DNA from: Atlantibacter sp. RC6
GTDB lineage: Bacteria; Pseudomonadota; Gammaproteobacteria; Enterobacterales; Enterobacteriaceae
Length of the DNA: 59,391 bases
Assembly (NCBI RefSeq): GCF_014193285.1
Contig: NZ_JACHZE010000015.1
Coordinates: forward strand, 1 to 59,391
Direction: 5' to 3'
The notes beneath the pieces were generated by a model. The model saw nothing but the letters and a program-made list of their open reading frames with translations, made no database searches and had not been told where the DNA came from. Both the position numbers and the translations under genes were made by a program. Of this stretch, positions 41,775 through 51,440 are shown one piece after another. The stretch's first letter is position 1; every line of letters starts with the position of its first letter.

Positions 41775-42761
41775 TCAACTCTCATCAAAGAGTGCGCCTG
41801 GCTGTGGTATTTCAGGGGGCCTGGCGGGTGTAATTATGCCAATCCTCACCGGCAGCGAGCGGTTCTGCTTGCAAAGCGTTTTCACCAGGTGCCAGTCTTC
41901 TTTCTCGGTTTCGATATGGTCAAGCATGGAATCAAACGCGCCGTCCGCGATGTGTATCGTTGGCTTGTTATCGTCGTTGCCCGTCTCGGTTGAACCCTCC
42001 GGTTGGCTATCCAGGTGCTCTTTAAATGCGCCCAGCCTCTCGTCCAGTTGCTGATAGCTCTCAGCGGCTGACTGAGGCGAATAGAAAAACAGCCCGCTAA
42101 TAAAAATCGCCTCCATCACATCAGCGAAAGAAAACGAGGTCTCACCTGAAATGTAACGGCTATTAAGGGCGCTGTTCACGCCACTTACGCTGTCACTGAG
42201 TAACCCCTCTTTGCCTGGCGCGATAAGCGTTTGTTTATCACAGAGGATCACCGGCAGATTTTTAATTTGATGGATATCTTCACTGATGCTCCAGCGCTGC
42301 TCGTCGCCTTTGATAAACCCTGACGCATCACAGTGGCTTTCAATGTCAAATTCATCGGAGGGGGTTTGCTCGCGATTAAAATAATCCTGAAGAGACTCGT
42401 CTTCTTCCCGGGGTTGATAATGATAAGCGCGATAAACCGACGTCCGGCGATCGATACCAATCCACTCGAGATCGCAGGATGTGGAGCCTGAGGGCTTTTT
42501 AACCTCATCAATGTAAGCGCCCACGTCCCGGTCCAGCCAGGCCGTTAACAGCGCTTTCCAGGGTTCGATCGCCAGAAAAATACTCGCCAGAGTGGTGCCT
42601 TGTTCTATCACGACCCGGTGGCGAAAATATTTCAGCAGGAAGTACGGATCGGCTTCGGCGAACGTCTGTTGTATTGAAAGCAGCGGTACGGCGGTTGTGT
42701 CATCATACTCCGAGCAAAAGCGCAGTATGGCGTCGGAACAGAAGACTAATTGACCTTCCAT
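41775..42761 (-). CDS. Uncharacterised protein
   Basis: 328 residues from ATG 42761 (MEGQLVFCSDAILRFCSEY), preceded by GGAGAGG about 9 nt upstream; the longer frame to 42884 runs into livF. No signal peptide or membrane segment. It is acidic, with segments such as YHYQPREEDESLQDYFNREQ. I do not recognise a family. It lies between tRNA-Asn and the liv operon, a common insertion area. It could be an accessory gene left by an integrated element. Confidence 0.72.
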   Translation of the reverse strand: MEGQLVFCSDAILRFCSEYDDTTAVPLLSIQQTFAEADPYFLLKYFRHRVVIEQGTTLASIFLAIEPWKALLTAWLDRDVGAYIDEVKKPSGSTSCDLEWIGIDRRTSVYRAYHYQPREEDESLQDYFNREQTPSDEFDIESHCDASGFIKGDEQRWSISEDIHQIKNLPVILCDKQTLIAPGKEGLLSDSVSGVNSALNSRYISGETSFSFADVMEAIFISGLFFYSPQSAAESYQQLDERLGAFKEHLDSQPEGSTETGNDDNKPTIHIADGAFDSMLDHIETEKEDWHLVKTLCKQNRSLPVRIGIITPARPPEIPQPGALFDES

Positions 42762-42880
42762 GTTTGTTTTCCTCTCCTGATAGTGGCAGTCAGCGCATCC
42801 TGGCAAAGGGAGGCCAGGCCCGTCCAGTTTGTTTGCTGGATCTGGAATCTGTATTCCAGCAGTGCTGCGTTTTAACCGCC

Positions 42881-43594
42881 TCACACCCCACCCAGATACG
42901 CTTTCCTCACTTCCGGGTTCACCAGCAGTTCCGCCCCGCTCCCGCTCAGGCGAATTTCTCCGTTGGTCATCACATACCCGCGGTCGGAGAGTTTTAGCGC
43001 GTGGTTAGCGTTTTGCTCCACCAGAAACAGCGTCACCCCCTGCTGAGTCAGCTCGCGCAGGATATGAAAAATCTGTTTCACCACCAGCGGCGCGAGTCCC
43101 AGGCTCGGCTCATCCAGCAACAGAAGTTTTGGGCGGCTCATCAGCGCCCGGGCGATAGACAGCATTTGCTGCTCGCCGCCGGAAAGCGTCATCGCCCGCT
43201 GGCTGCGACGCTCCTCAAGCCGGGGGAATAACTCAAACATGCGCGCTTTATCTTCTTTCTGATAGCGGTTACCGATGGCGATTGCGCCCATCAGCAGGTT
43301 TTCCTCCACCGTCATATCCGGGAAAATGCGCCGTCCTTCCGGTGCCTGAGCTATGCCGTTGCTGGCGATAAAATGGGTGGAGCGGCGGCTGATATCTTCT
43401 CCCCGGTAGAGAATTTGCCCGTTGGCGATGCGCGGCTGGCCGAAAATCGACATCAGCAGGGTAGATTTGCCCGCGCCGTTCGCGCCAATCAGCGAGACGG
43501 TTTCGCCTTCGTTCACCGTCAGAGAAATGCCTTTCAGCGCCTGAATCGGCCCATAAAACACGTCAACATCGCGAAACTCCAGCAACGGCTTCAT
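42881..43594 (-). CDS. Branched-chain amino acid ABC transporter ATPase LivF-like
   Basis: 237 residues (LivF 237). Walker A GANGAGKST, signature LSGGEQQM, Walker B LLLLDEPSLGLAP. Paired with LivG as one of two ATPases of the HAAT-type importer. Its start overlaps the livG stop by 4 nt. Last gene of the livJ-H-M-G-F run. Confidence 0.93.
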   Translation of the reverse strand: MKPLLEFRDVDVFYGPIQALKGISLTVNEGETVSLIGANGAGKSTLLMSIFGQPRIANGQILYRGEDISRRSTHFIASNGIAQAPEGRRIFPDMTVEENLLMGAIAIGNRYQKEDKARMFELFPRLEERRSQRAMTLSGGEQQMLSIARALMSRPKLLLLDEPSLGLAPLVVKQIFHILRELTQQGVTLFLVEQNANHALKLSDRGYVMTNGEIRLSGSGAELLVNPEVRKAYLGGV

Positions 43595-44463
43595 CCCGTG
43601 ACCTCCTCTTCCTCTGCGCCCAGATAGGCGGCGATAACGCTGGGGTTGTGCTGAATGTCCTGCGGCGCGCCGCGCGCGATGACGTTGCCGTGATCCAGTA
43701 CGATAACGTGGTCGGAAATCTCCATCACCATGCCCATGTCGTGCTCAATCAGCAGCACCGTGACGCCGTGCTGCTGGCGCAGCAGCCGTAGAATGCGGCT
43801 CAGGGCGTGGGTTTCCACCGGGTTAAGCCCGGCGGCGGGTTCATCAAGGCAGATCATCTCCGGCCCGGTGCACATGGCGCGGGCGATTTCTAACCGGCGC
43901 TGCTGCCCATAAGAAAGCGTGCCCGCCAGCCGGTTGGCACAATCCACCATCTCCACCACTTCCAGCCAGTAAAACGCCCGGTCCAGCGCCTGGTTTTCGG
44001 CCCTGCGATAAGCGGCGGTATTAAAAATCCCGGCAACCAGATTACGGTTCGCCAGCATGTGCTGGGCCACCAGCAGGTTTTCCACTACCGACATTTCACG
44101 GAATAAGCGGATATTCTGGAAAGTGCGCGCCAGCCCGGCACGGTTCACCAGATGGGTGCCGCCAAACATTTTGTAGTAGAGCCGCGAACCAAGCCGTCGG
44201 GGATGAAGGAAATCATTGGCGCGCAGTTTTTGCCCCAGCACCTGGATGATGTCGGTAGGGGTGCGCGTATTCAGCAGGATCGCGCCGCCGGTGGCGTGAT
44301 AAAACCCGGTCAGACAGTTAAATACCGTGGTTTTACCCGCCCCGTTCGGCCCGATTAGCGCGGTGATCGAACCGCGCTCCACGTCCAGATTGACGTCGTT
44401 AAGCGCGTTGATGCCGCCAAAATGCATCATCAGATGCTCAACCCGCAGGATGCTGTCGCTCAT
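43591..44463 (-). CDS. Branched-chain amino acid ABC transporter ATPase LivG-like
   Basis: 290 residues, slightly longer than E. coli LivG (255), because of an insertion near residues 70-105. Walker [10 protein letters not shown], signature [13 protein letters not shown], Walker [14 protein letters not shown]. The start overlaps livM by 4 nt. Acts with LivF in the cytoplasm. Confidence 0.93.
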   Translation of the reverse strand: MSDSILRVEHLMMHFGGINALNDVNLDVERGSITALIGPNGAGKTTVFNCLTGFYHATGGAILLNTRTPTDIIQVLGQKLRANDFLHPRRLGSRLYYKMFGGTHLVNRAGLARTFQNIRLFREMSVVENLLVAQHMLANRNLVAGIFNTAAYRRAENQALDRAFYWLEVVEMVDCANRLAGTLSYGQQRRLEIARAMCTGPEMICLDEPAAGLNPVETHALSRILRLLRQQHGVTVLLIEHDMGMVMEISDHVIVLDHGNVIARGAPQDIQHNPSVIAAYLGAEEEEVTG

Positions 44464-45746
44464 GGCGCCACTCCTTTACGGGTGGCGAACCCGGCGCGGC
44501 TGGTGCGCACCAGTCCACGGGGTCGCCAGATCATCATCACCACCATTAACACGCCGAACAGCAGTACGCGGTATTCGGCAAAGCTCCTCAGCAGTTCCGG
44601 CGCCACCGTGAGTACAAACGCGGCCAGCACGACGCCGAGCGTCGAGCCCATGCCCCCCAGCACCACAATGGCGAGGATCAACGCCGATTCGAAGAAGGTA
44701 AATGAGGTTGGATTAACAAATCCCTGATAAGTGGCGAAGAACACCCCGGCGATGCCGGCGGTCGACGCCCCGAGCATAAAGGCCGACAGCTTCACCAGCA
44801 CGTGGTTGAGCCCCAGCGAGCGGCAAGCGATTTCATCTTCGCGCAGCGCCTCCCAGGCCCGGCCTATCGGCATTCGCGTCAGACGATGCTTAATAAAAAG
44901 CACCAGCAGCACCACCAGAACCAGTACCGCGTAGATAAAAATAAACTTCAGGTTAGGGTTATAAGAAATATCGAAGAATTCATGAAAAGGCACGCCGCCG
45001 TCTTTGGCGCGCCGGGAAAACTCCAGCCCGAACAGTGTCGGCGCCGGGACGGAAATCCCGTTCGGCCCGCCGGTGAAGCTCAGCCAGTTGTTGAGCACCA
45101 GCCGGATGATCTCCCCGAACCCGAGGGTAACAATCGCCAGGTAATCCCCGTGCATCCGCAAGACCGGAAAGCCGAGCAGCGCCCCGGCCAGCGCGGCGAG
45201 AAGCGCGCCCAGCGGCAGCATCACCCAAAACCCCAGCCCCAGATACTGATAACCCAGTGCCAGCCCGTAAGCGCCAATGGCGTAAAACGCCACATAGCCC
45301 AGATCGAGTAGCCCGGCCAGGCCTACCACGATATTCAGCCCCAACCCGAGCAACACGTAGATTAGCCCAAGGATCGCCACGGTGAGCAAGTATTTGGTGG
45401 CGACAAAGGGGAACAGCAACGCCAGCACCATCAACAGCGGGATCACCCAGCGCAGCGGCGATTGATAATCGACGGGGCGCACGTAGACGCCGTCGTCCGC
45501 GCTTTCAAACTGCCGGGCAAACCGCCGCCCGCGCGACGTTTGCAGCGCCAGGCTCAGGACGAAGCGCCCTGCCATCACCGCCGCCACCAGCAGCGCCACG
45601 CGATCCGGCGACAGCGTATAACTGTAGCCTCGCAGTACCACCCCGACTATCGGCCCAAACACCACTAATGCGCATAACCCTGCCAGTACGGTATCCAGCA
45701 GGCATTTTTTGATATCGATTCCTGGCTTCAGTGCCGCATCTGTCAT
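44460..45746 (-). CDS. Branched-chain amino acid ABC transporter permease LivM-like
   Basis: 428 residues (LivM 425), about 10 membrane helices, with the LivM/H permease signature [13 protein letters not shown] and the ATPase-contact loop [19 protein letters not shown]. It forms the membrane channel with LivH. It starts 10 nt after livH ends. Confidence 0.93.
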   Translation of the reverse strand: MTDAALKPGIDIKKCLLDTVLAGLCALVVFGPIVGVVLRGYSYTLSPDRVALLVAAVMAGRFVLSLALQTSRGRRFARQFESADDGVYVRPVDYQSPLRWVIPLLMVLALLFPFVATKYLLTVAILGLIYVLLGLGLNIVVGLAGLLDLGYVAFYAIGAYGLALGYQYLGLGFWVMLPLGALLAALAGALLGFPVLRMHGDYLAIVTLGFGEIIRLVLNNWLSFTGGPNGISVPAPTLFGLEFSRRAKDGGVPFHEFFDISYNPNLKFIFIYAVLVLVVLLVLFIKHRLTRMPIGRAWEALREDEIACRSLGLNHVLVKLSAFMLGASTAGIAGVFFATYQGFVNPTSFTFFESALILAIVVLGGMGSTLGVVLAAFVLTVAPELLRSFAEYRVLLFGVLMVVMMIWRPRGLVRTSRAGFATRKGVAP

Positions 45747-45756
45747 CGTTTACCCC

Positions 45757-46671
45757 TTACACCTTCGCGACCACGGGACGGCCCAGCAAGCCTTGCGGGC
45801 GAAAAATCAGGATCACCACCAGCAGTGAAAACGAAAACACGTCTTTGTAATCGGAGTTCACCAGCCCGGCGAACTGCGCTTCGGCAACCCCTAACAGCAG
45901 GCCGCCAAGCATGGCGCCGGGCAGTGAGCCAATCCCCCCCAGCACCGCCGCGGTAAAGGCTTTAATGCCGATAATAAAACCGGCGTAGAAGTCAAAGGTC
46001 CCGTAGTTCATGGTGACCAACACCCCCGCCAGCCCGGCCATCGATGCGCCAATCACAAATACCAGCGAGATCACCCGGTTGGTGTTGATGCCAAGTATCG
46101 AAGCCATGCGCCGGTCCTGCTGGGTGGCGCGGCAAATCCGCCCCAGCCGGGTAAACTGAATAATCCACGTCAGTACCCCCATCCCCACCACGGCAGCCAC
46201 CAGGATAAAGATTTTAGTCAGGGTGATTTGTACCACCCCGTCGTCAACATGGAAGCGCAGCACCCCGGTCAGCAGCGTGGGAATACCCTGCTGATTTGGT
46301 CCCTGGCTTAGCTGAACGTAGTTTTGCAGGATCAGCGACATACCGATGGCGGAGATCAGCGGAGCCAACCGGGTGGAGTTGCGCAGCGGCCGGTAGGCGA
46401 TCCGCTCAATTGCCCAGCCGTATACGGCGGTCACGGCGATAGTGAAAATCAGCGTGCCGAAGATCAGCAGCGGGAAGGAGTGAATGCCGAAACTGGCCAG
46501 CAGCGCCAGCCCGATGGCACAGAGATACGCGGAGATCATATAGACTTCGCCGTGGGCGAAATTGATCATCCCGATAATGCCGTAAACCATGGTGTAGCCG
46601 ATGGCGATCAAACCGTAGACAGCGCCTAACGTCAGCCCGTTAATCAGCTGTTGGAGAAAAAAAGCATCCAT
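45757..46671 (-). CDS. Branched-chain amino acid ABC transporter permease LivH-like
   Basis: 304 residues (LivH 308), 8-9 membrane helices (GLTLGAVYGLIAIGYTMVYG at the start; ACILGGIGSLPGAMLGG-like end). Contact loop RATQQDRRMASILGIN. Separated from livJ by a strong hairpin, which sets lower membrane-component expression. Confidence 0.93.
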   Translation of the reverse strand: MDAFFLQQLINGLTLGAVYGLIAIGYTMVYGIIGMINFAHGEVYMISAYLCAIGLALLASFGIHSFPLLIFGTLIFTIAVTAVYGWAIERIAYRPLRNSTRLAPLISAIGMSLILQNYVQLSQGPNQQGIPTLLTGVLRFHVDDGVVQITLTKIFILVAAVVGMGVLTWIIQFTRLGRICRATQQDRRMASILGINTNRVISLVFVIGASMAGLAGVLVTMNYGTFDFYAGFIIGIKAFTAAVLGGIGSLPGAMLGGLLLGVAEAQFAGLVNSDYKDVFSFSLLVVILIFRPQGLLGRPVVAKV

Positions 46672-46691
46672 ATCAACACTCTCGCCAGTGA

Positions 46692-46720
46692 GAAAGCTGC
46701 CCGCCAGCCGGGCAGCTTTC
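46692..46720 (-). other. Intercistronic hairpin between livJ and livH
   Basis: GAAAGCTGCCCG (46692-46703) pairs perfectly with CGGGCAGCTTTC (46709-46720), loop of 5. It probably stabilises livJ mRNA and partly ends transcription, giving excess binding protein. Confidence 0.75.
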
Positions 46721-46766
46721 AGTGTCGCGGCGTTTTACCTGGCGGCAAAACGGACGGGGCGGCAAA

Positions 46767-47882
46767 CTACAGTTGTTTGTATTTGCCTTTGTCATCCCAC
46801 TGATAGACCACGTAATCCGAGACTTTCAGGTCGCCCTTGCCGTCCCAGGATTTGGGGCCCATCACCGTATCCACGGTATTGGATTTCAACCACTCACTGG
46901 CTTTTTCGTTATCTTTCCCCGCGCCGTTATAGGCTGCGGCAATTGCCTGGATGGAGGCGTAGGCGTAAAGGGTGTAGCCTTCCGGCTCAAAACCGCTGGC
47001 GCGGAATTTTTCGATCACCGTTTTACCCGCCGGGATGGTGCGCGGATCGTTGCCGAAGGTCATCAACACGCCGTTGGTAAACTGCGGGCCACCCGCTGCG
47101 GTCACCATCTCTTCGGTCACTACGCAGTCGCCGGAGAAGAATTTCGCCTGCACGCCCTGCTCACGCATCTGGCGCACCAGCGGGCCCGCTTCCGGATGGC
47201 AGCCGCCGAAGTAAACCACGTCGGGTTTCAGCGAACCGATTTTGGTCACCAGGGCGTTAAAGTCTTTTTCACCGCGTGACAGCCCTTCGTACAACACCTC
47301 TTTGGTGCCGCGTTTTTCCAGCGCCGCTTTGGTGGCGTCGGCGAGGCCCTGTCCATAGGTGTCTTTATCGTGAATGATGGCGATTTTCTTCGCTTTCAGC
47401 GTGTCGAGCATATAGTTGGCCGCCACGACGCCCTGCTGGTCATCGCGCCCGCACATGCGGAACATACCCTTCATGCCGCGCTCGGTGACCTGCGGATTGG
47501 TGGAGCCCGGCGTGATAGTCAGCACACCCGCCTCGTCATACACTTCGGACGCGGGCATGGTGGAAGAAGAACAGAAGTGCCCTACCACCGCCGAGACTTT
47601 TGATTCATCTACCATGCGGTTGGCTACCGCCACCGCCTGCTTGGGTTCACAGGCGTCATCTCCCTGAACCAGTACGATTTTCTCGCCTTTAATGCCGCCA
47701 GCGGCGTTGATATCCTCCGCCGCCTGGGTTGCGCCCTTCCAGTATTGCGCGCCGTAAGTGGCGTTCGGGCCGGTGAAGGGCCCCGCCACGCCGATTTTGA
47801 TATCCGCCTGGGCATAAAATGCCGTGGTTAAACAACCGACAATGGCGATATGCAGCGGTAATTGTTTTATTTTCAAAGACAT
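46767..47882 (-). CDS. Branched-chain amino acid binding protein LivJ/LivK-like
   Basis: 371 residues from ATG 47882 (MSLKIKQLPLHIAIVGCLTT), with GAGG upstream. A signal peptide ends near FYAQA-DIKIG. Mature protein is a type I periplasmic binding protein (GPFTGPNATYGAQYWKGATQAAEDIN; Cys pair DDACEPK and GHFCSSS). It delivers Leu/Ile/Val or related ligands to LivHM. It is the first gene of the operon. Confidence 0.93.
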   Translation of the reverse strand: MSLKIKQLPLHIAIVGCLTTAFYAQADIKIGVAGPFTGPNATYGAQYWKGATQAAEDINAAGGIKGEKIVLVQGDDACEPKQAVAVANRMVDESKVSAVVGHFCSSSTMPASEVYDEAGVLTITPGSTNPQVTERGMKGMFRMCGRDDQQGVVAANYMLDTLKAKKIAIIHDKDTYGQGLADATKAALEKRGTKEVLYEGLSRGEKDFNALVTKIGSLKPDVVYFGGCHPEAGPLVRQMREQGVQAKFFSGDCVVTEEMVTAAGGPQFTNGVLMTFGNDPRTIPAGKTVIEKFRASGFEPEGYTLYAYASIQAIAAAYNGAGKDNEKASEWLKSNTVDTVMGPKSWDGKGDLKVSDYVVYQWDDKGKYKQL

Positions 47883-48278
47883 TCGGATATTCCTCGCACT
47901 GTTCAGACACGGCGCCAACGCTGGCGCGGGAAAAATCACGGGCTTCGTCAATACACGGGCATTCGGACAGGCCTGTTTATTAACAATCAAAGAGATGAGT
48001 TTGCCATCACGTGGCTGGCTGGGATGCGCGGTTTCCGGACCGTCCAGAATCTTAAACATAGCCGCGCGCCCGTCAGGCTGCGCACCCCGCAAGTAGAAAT
48101 TTGCGGCGAAGATCACCAGTCCGATGCGGATTGTTGAACATTAACAGTCGGTTCAGGGTGGCAATCATTCAGACGGATGAGTTTTACAGAGGTTGCTATT
48201 CAACACACGACTGTATTACTCCTGTGACATACTATCGGTAATGTTGCACCCGACAGCTTGCCGGGATAAGGAGAGAAG
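47883..48278. other. Divergent regulatory region livJ / amn
   Basis: 396 nt between divergent genes; no credible gene. It should hold both promoters. A candidate Pho box for amn lies at 48211-48232. No Lrp or leucine leader peptide was identified. Confidence 0.45.
48211..48232 (+). promoter_or_regulatory. Candidate Pho box of amn
   Basis: Two CTGT starts exactly 11 bp apart (CTGTATT-ACTC-CTGTGAC-ATAC), the Pho box layout. E. coli amn belongs to the Pho regulon. Confidence 0.45.
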
Positions 48279-49733
48279 ATGAACCAAGCCGTAGTAAGCC
48301 TGACGCCAGAACAGGCGCTGGATCAACTGGAAGCCCTTTACGACCAGGCGGTAAACGCCCTGCGCGACGCCATTAGCCTGTACATTTCAGAAGGAAAATT
48401 GCCGGATGCCACCCGCCGCGCCAGCGGGCTGTTTGTTTATCCGCAACTGCAAGTGAGCTGGGACGGCACGGCGGTTAATCCGAAAAAGACCCGCGCTTAC
48501 GCCCGGTTTACCCATCCTGGCTGTTACACCACCACCATTACCCGCCCGGCGCTGTTCCGCGCCTATCTGGCGGAACAACTGGAGCTGCTGTATCACGATT
48601 ACGGCGCGATCATCGAAGTGGCGCCGTCGCCACATGAAATCCCCTATCCTTACGTGATTGACGGCTCGGCGCTGACGCTGGACCGCTCCATGAGCGCCGG
48701 TCTGGCGCGCCATTTCCCCACCACCGAACTGGCGCAAATCGGCGACGAAACCGCCGATGGGATTTTCCACCCCACCGAGTTTTACCCGCTGTCGCATTTT
48801 GACGCGCGCCGGGTCGATTTCTCGCTGGCGAGGCTGCGCCACTACACCGGTACGCCGGTAGAGCATTTCCAGCCGTTTGTGCTGTTTACTAACTACACCC
48901 GCTACGTAGATGAGTTTGTGCGCTGGGGATGCAGCCAGATCCTCGACCCGGACAGCCCGTACATCGCACTCTCCTGCGCGGGCGGCATCTGGATCACCGC
49001 GGATACCGAAGCGCCTGAGGAGGCGATTTCCGATCTGGCCTGGAAGAAACACCAGATGCCGGCCTGGCATTTGATCACGCAGGACGGACAGGGGATCACG
49101 CTGGTGAATATCGGCGTCGGGCCGTCGAACGCAAAAACTATCTGCGACCATCTGGCGGTGCTGCGCCCGGACGTGTGGATGATGATTGGCCACTGCGGCG
49201 GGCTGCGCGAAAGCCAGGCGATCGGCGATTATGTGCTGGCTCACGCTTATCTGCGCGATGACCACGTCCTGGACGCGGTACTGCCGCCGGATATCCCGAT
49301 CCCGAGCATTGCCGAAGTGCAGCGCGCGCTGTACGACGCCACCAAACAGGTGAGCGGCATGCCTGGGGAAGAGGTCAAACAGCGGTTGCGTACCGGCACG
49401 GTCGTCACCACCGATGACCGCAACTGGGAGTTGCGCTACAGCGCCTCGGCGTTGCGTTTTAACTTAAGTCGCGCCGTGGCGATTGATATGGAAAGCGCCA
49501 CCATCGCCGCTCAGGGCTATCGCTTCCGGGTGCCCTACGGCACGCTGCTGTGCGTATCGGATAAACCCTTGCACGGTGAAATTAAACTCCCCGGCCAGGC
49601 AAACCGGTTTTACGAAGGGGCGATTTCCGAGCATTTGCAGATTGGCATCCGGGCGATAGATTTACTGCGCGCCGAGGGCGACCGCCTCCATTCCCGTAAA
49701 CTGCGCACCTTTAACGAACCGCCGTTCCGCTAA
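48279..49733 (+). CDS. amn: AMP nucleosidase Amn
   Basis: 484 residues, the E. coli length. It cleaves AMP to adenine and ribose 5-phosphate, lowering AMP. The N-terminal domain (1-170) is specific to AMP nucleosidase; the C-terminal is a nucleoside phosphorylase fold (VNIGVGPSNAKTICDHLAVLR, AVAIDMESATIAAQGYRF). AAGGAG lies before the ATG. A tRNA-Asn follows, as in E. coli. Confidence 0.97.
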   Translation: MNQAVVSLTPEQALDQLEALYDQAVNALRDAISLYISEGKLPDATRRASGLFVYPQLQVSWDGTAVNPKKTRAYARFTHPGCYTTTITRPALFRAYLAEQLELLYHDYGAIIEVAPSPHEIPYPYVIDGSALTLDRSMSAGLARHFPTTELAQIGDETADGIFHPTEFYPLSHFDARRVDFSLARLRHYTGTPVEHFQPFVLFTNYTRYVDEFVRWGCSQILDPDSPYIALSCAGGIWITADTEAPEEAISDLAWKKHQMPAWHLITQDGQGITLVNIGVGPSNAKTICDHLAVLRPDVWMMIGHCGGLRESQAIGDYVLAHAYLRDDHVLDAVLPPDIPIPSIAEVQRALYDATKQVSGMPGEEVKQRLRTGTVVTTDDRNWELRYSASALRFNLSRAVAIDMESATIAAQGYRFRVPYGTLLCVSDKPLHGEIKLPGQANRFYEGAISEHLQIGIRAIDLLRAEGDRLHSRKLRTFNEPPFR

Positions 49734-49872
49734 CCGCGCAACACCGTCCGGGTGAGCGTTTTCACCCGGATTTTCGGCAAGTTGTGGAATTAATCAGCAA
49801 ACGCACTCAAAATCAAAAACAGGCTTTGACAAGCATTCGGTGGGTCGATACTATGCGCCCCGTTCACACGAT

Positions 49873-49948
49873 TCCTCTGTAGTTCAGTCGGTAGAACGGC
49901 GGACTGTTAATCCGTATGTCACTGGTTCGAGTCCAGTCAGAGGAGCCA
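49873..49948 (+). tRNA. tRNA-Asn (GUU), copy 3
   Basis: 76 nt, identical to the other copies. Promoter TTGACA (49826-49831), 17 nt, TACTAT (49849-49854). A different terminator follows (49957-49988). Confidence 0.97.
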
Positions 49949-49956
49949 AATTTAGA

Positions 49957-49988
49957 AAAAGCAGATATCGGAAGGTATCTGCTTTTTT
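49957..49988 (+). terminator. Terminator of tRNA-Asn copy 3
   Basis: AAAAGCAGATA-TCGGAAGG-TATCTGCTTTT followed by T residues. Confidence 0.85.
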
Positions 49989-50029
49989 GTTTTTATAGCT
50001 TTTCCCTGTCTCGCTACCTCCCAGAAACA

Positions 50030-50362
50030 TCAGTTCAGAATAGCTTCCAGCCTGGCCAGTACTTCATTCACTATCGCCTCGGGAATACGTTCCACACGCT
50101 TGCCGCTCCTGGCTACCATATCGATGGTTCTGGGCTGGTCGCAGCGAATGACGCCCGTTGTTTTGGTGCCGGTCCCGTCTAGTGAAACGGTAAACCCAGC
50201 AGCATGGGCAAAGTGTCCGCCACGGGTAACGGGAACGACAACGGGTAGACGGGTAAACGTATTAAACGATGCCTTCGATACGATAAGCACCGGACGCTTT
50301 CCGCTTTGTTCATGACCAGCAATGGGATCGAGTGAAACAAGCCAGATTTCGCCTCTGTCCAT
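50030..50362 (-). CDS. chpB: ChpB/MazF-like endoribonuclease toxin
   Basis: 110 residues, PemK/MazF/ChpB family. RGEIWLVSLDPIAGHEQSGKRPVLIVS is the conserved start, with GVIRCDQPRTID later, including the catalytic Arg region. It cuts mRNA at specific short sites and arrests growth unless bound by its antitoxin. It starts directly after the antitoxin stop. Confidence 0.92.
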   Translation of the reverse strand: MDRGEIWLVSLDPIAGHEQSGKRPVLIVSKASFNTFTRLPVVVPVTRGGHFAHAAGFTVSLDGTGTKTTGVIRCDQPRTIDMVARSGKRVERIPEAIVNEVLARLEAILN

Positions 50363-50620
50363 TTATAGAATCTCCTTGCCCACCGGCGGCGCATCCATCC
50401 ATTCACGATCCTCTTCGCTCATTTCGGCGTTGGGATCACACTGCGCCAGCAACTCTTCAAGTGAATAACGGGGCCGTTTCTGGGGTTCAATAATCAGGCA
50501 GCCATTATCAATGGTCATACCCACTTCGCTGTCCGTAGACAGTTCCAGCGTTTTCAGCACGGCGGGAGGAACCGCCAACATGATGGATCCGCCGACCTTT
50601 TTTAAACGAGTAGTAAACAT
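50363..50620 (-). CDS. chpS: ChpS/MazE-like antitoxin
   Basis: 85 residues from ATG 50620 (MFTTRLKKVGGSIMLAVPPAVL). The N-terminal AbrB/SpoVT-like swapped-hairpin binds DNA for autoregulation. The C-terminal part SLEELLAQCDPNAEMSEEDREW should wrap the toxin. It is directly upstream of the toxin gene, with no gap. The longer frame to 50692 is less likely. Confidence 0.9.
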   Translation of the reverse strand: MFTTRLKKVGGSIMLAVPPAVLKTLELSTDSEVGMTIDNGCLIIEPQKRPRYSLEELLAQCDPNAEMSEEDREWMDAPPVGKEIL

Positions 50621-50780
50621 ATTAAACCTCCGAAAGTTATATTTTAATATAACATCGAAGTTGCGAAATGCACAATTAGTCATCAATTCCATTGATGATT
50701 TCCTTAACGCAGCCAGGCGTGAAAGCCAATACTAAGAAACTGATTTGACGGTTGAAATGTTTATGATGGATCAGATAAAT

Positions 50781-50818
50781 AAAATGCGGCGCAGCTTCCG
50801 TAACGGGTCTGCGCCGCA
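50781..50818 (-). terminator. Terminator of the membrane-protein gene
   Basis: Minus strand TGCGGCGCAG...CTGCGCCGCA stem (50785-50794 with 50809-50818) followed by UUUUAUUU. Confidence 0.75.
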
Positions 50819-50832
50819 GGCAGGAAAGAATA

Positions 50833-51309
50833 TTACTGTACAGACGGCACCATTCCCGCCATAACTTTTTGAGCCCGCACCCAGACTATCTGCGCCTGCA
50901 CTGCCACCATGATGGCAATCAGCACGAGGATTTCCCCAAAACCGTTATGCGGCTGCGGATGGTTAAAATACAGCCAGGTGCCGAGCAGGAATTTAAACGC
51001 TACCAGCCCAAGGAATAAACCAATCGTCAGCGCGCTTCCCTGGCTGAAGACTTTACCGCCCTCAATGCTCAGACGCGTTAAATTACCGCGCATCACTCCC
51101 ACCAGCGCGCTTGCGCCAACGCTTAACACAACGGTTGCCCAGGCGATGGCATCGGTCGGCAGGTAAAAGCCGCCAACCACCAGGCCGACAATGCCGTAAA
51201 TTTTCGCCATTTTGAACCGGCCTTTACCGTTCACTTCGGTGCGGATGGTTTGTTTGTAAACCGACCAGCAGGTCAGGGCTATCAGCATCAGAATTTGAGT
51301 GGTCGTCAT
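50833..51309 (-). CDS. Small membrane protein, DUF1453-like
   Basis: 158 residues, about four membrane helices (ILMLIALTCWSVYKQTI; MAKIYGIVGLVVGGFYLP; LTIGLFLGLVAFKFLLGTW; GEILVLIAIMVAVQAQIVW). The pattern fits the DUF1453/CcdC-like membrane family. Function unknown. It has its own terminator, so it is monocistronic. Confidence 0.78.
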   Translation of the reverse strand: MTTTQILMLIALTCWSVYKQTIRTEVNGKGRFKMAKIYGIVGLVVGGFYLPTDAIAWATVVLSVGASALVGVMRGNLTRLSIEGGKVFSQGSALTIGLFLGLVAFKFLLGTWLYFNHPQPHNGFGEILVLIAIMVAVQAQIVWVRAQKVMAGMVPSVQ

Positions 51310-51393
51310 TTTTCACCTCAGCGATTCAGGAGTACGTGTCGATGAAATAATCTTACCAGTGGAAAGATAAACGCCGAATCAACAAAACGAACG

Positions 51394-51420
51394 AAAAAAA
51401 ACCAGGCGTTTAAGCCTGGT
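51394..51420 (-). terminator. ldtA terminator
   Basis: Minus strand ACCAGGC-TTAAAC-GCCTGGT followed by seven U residues, 20 nt after the ldtA stop. Confidence 0.88.
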
Positions 51421-51440
51421 TCGGTTCGTAATATGGGGAA

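Noticed and set aside
48387..49265. 292-codon minus-strand frame opposite amn
   Set aside because: Shadow of a full-length, conserved amn gene.
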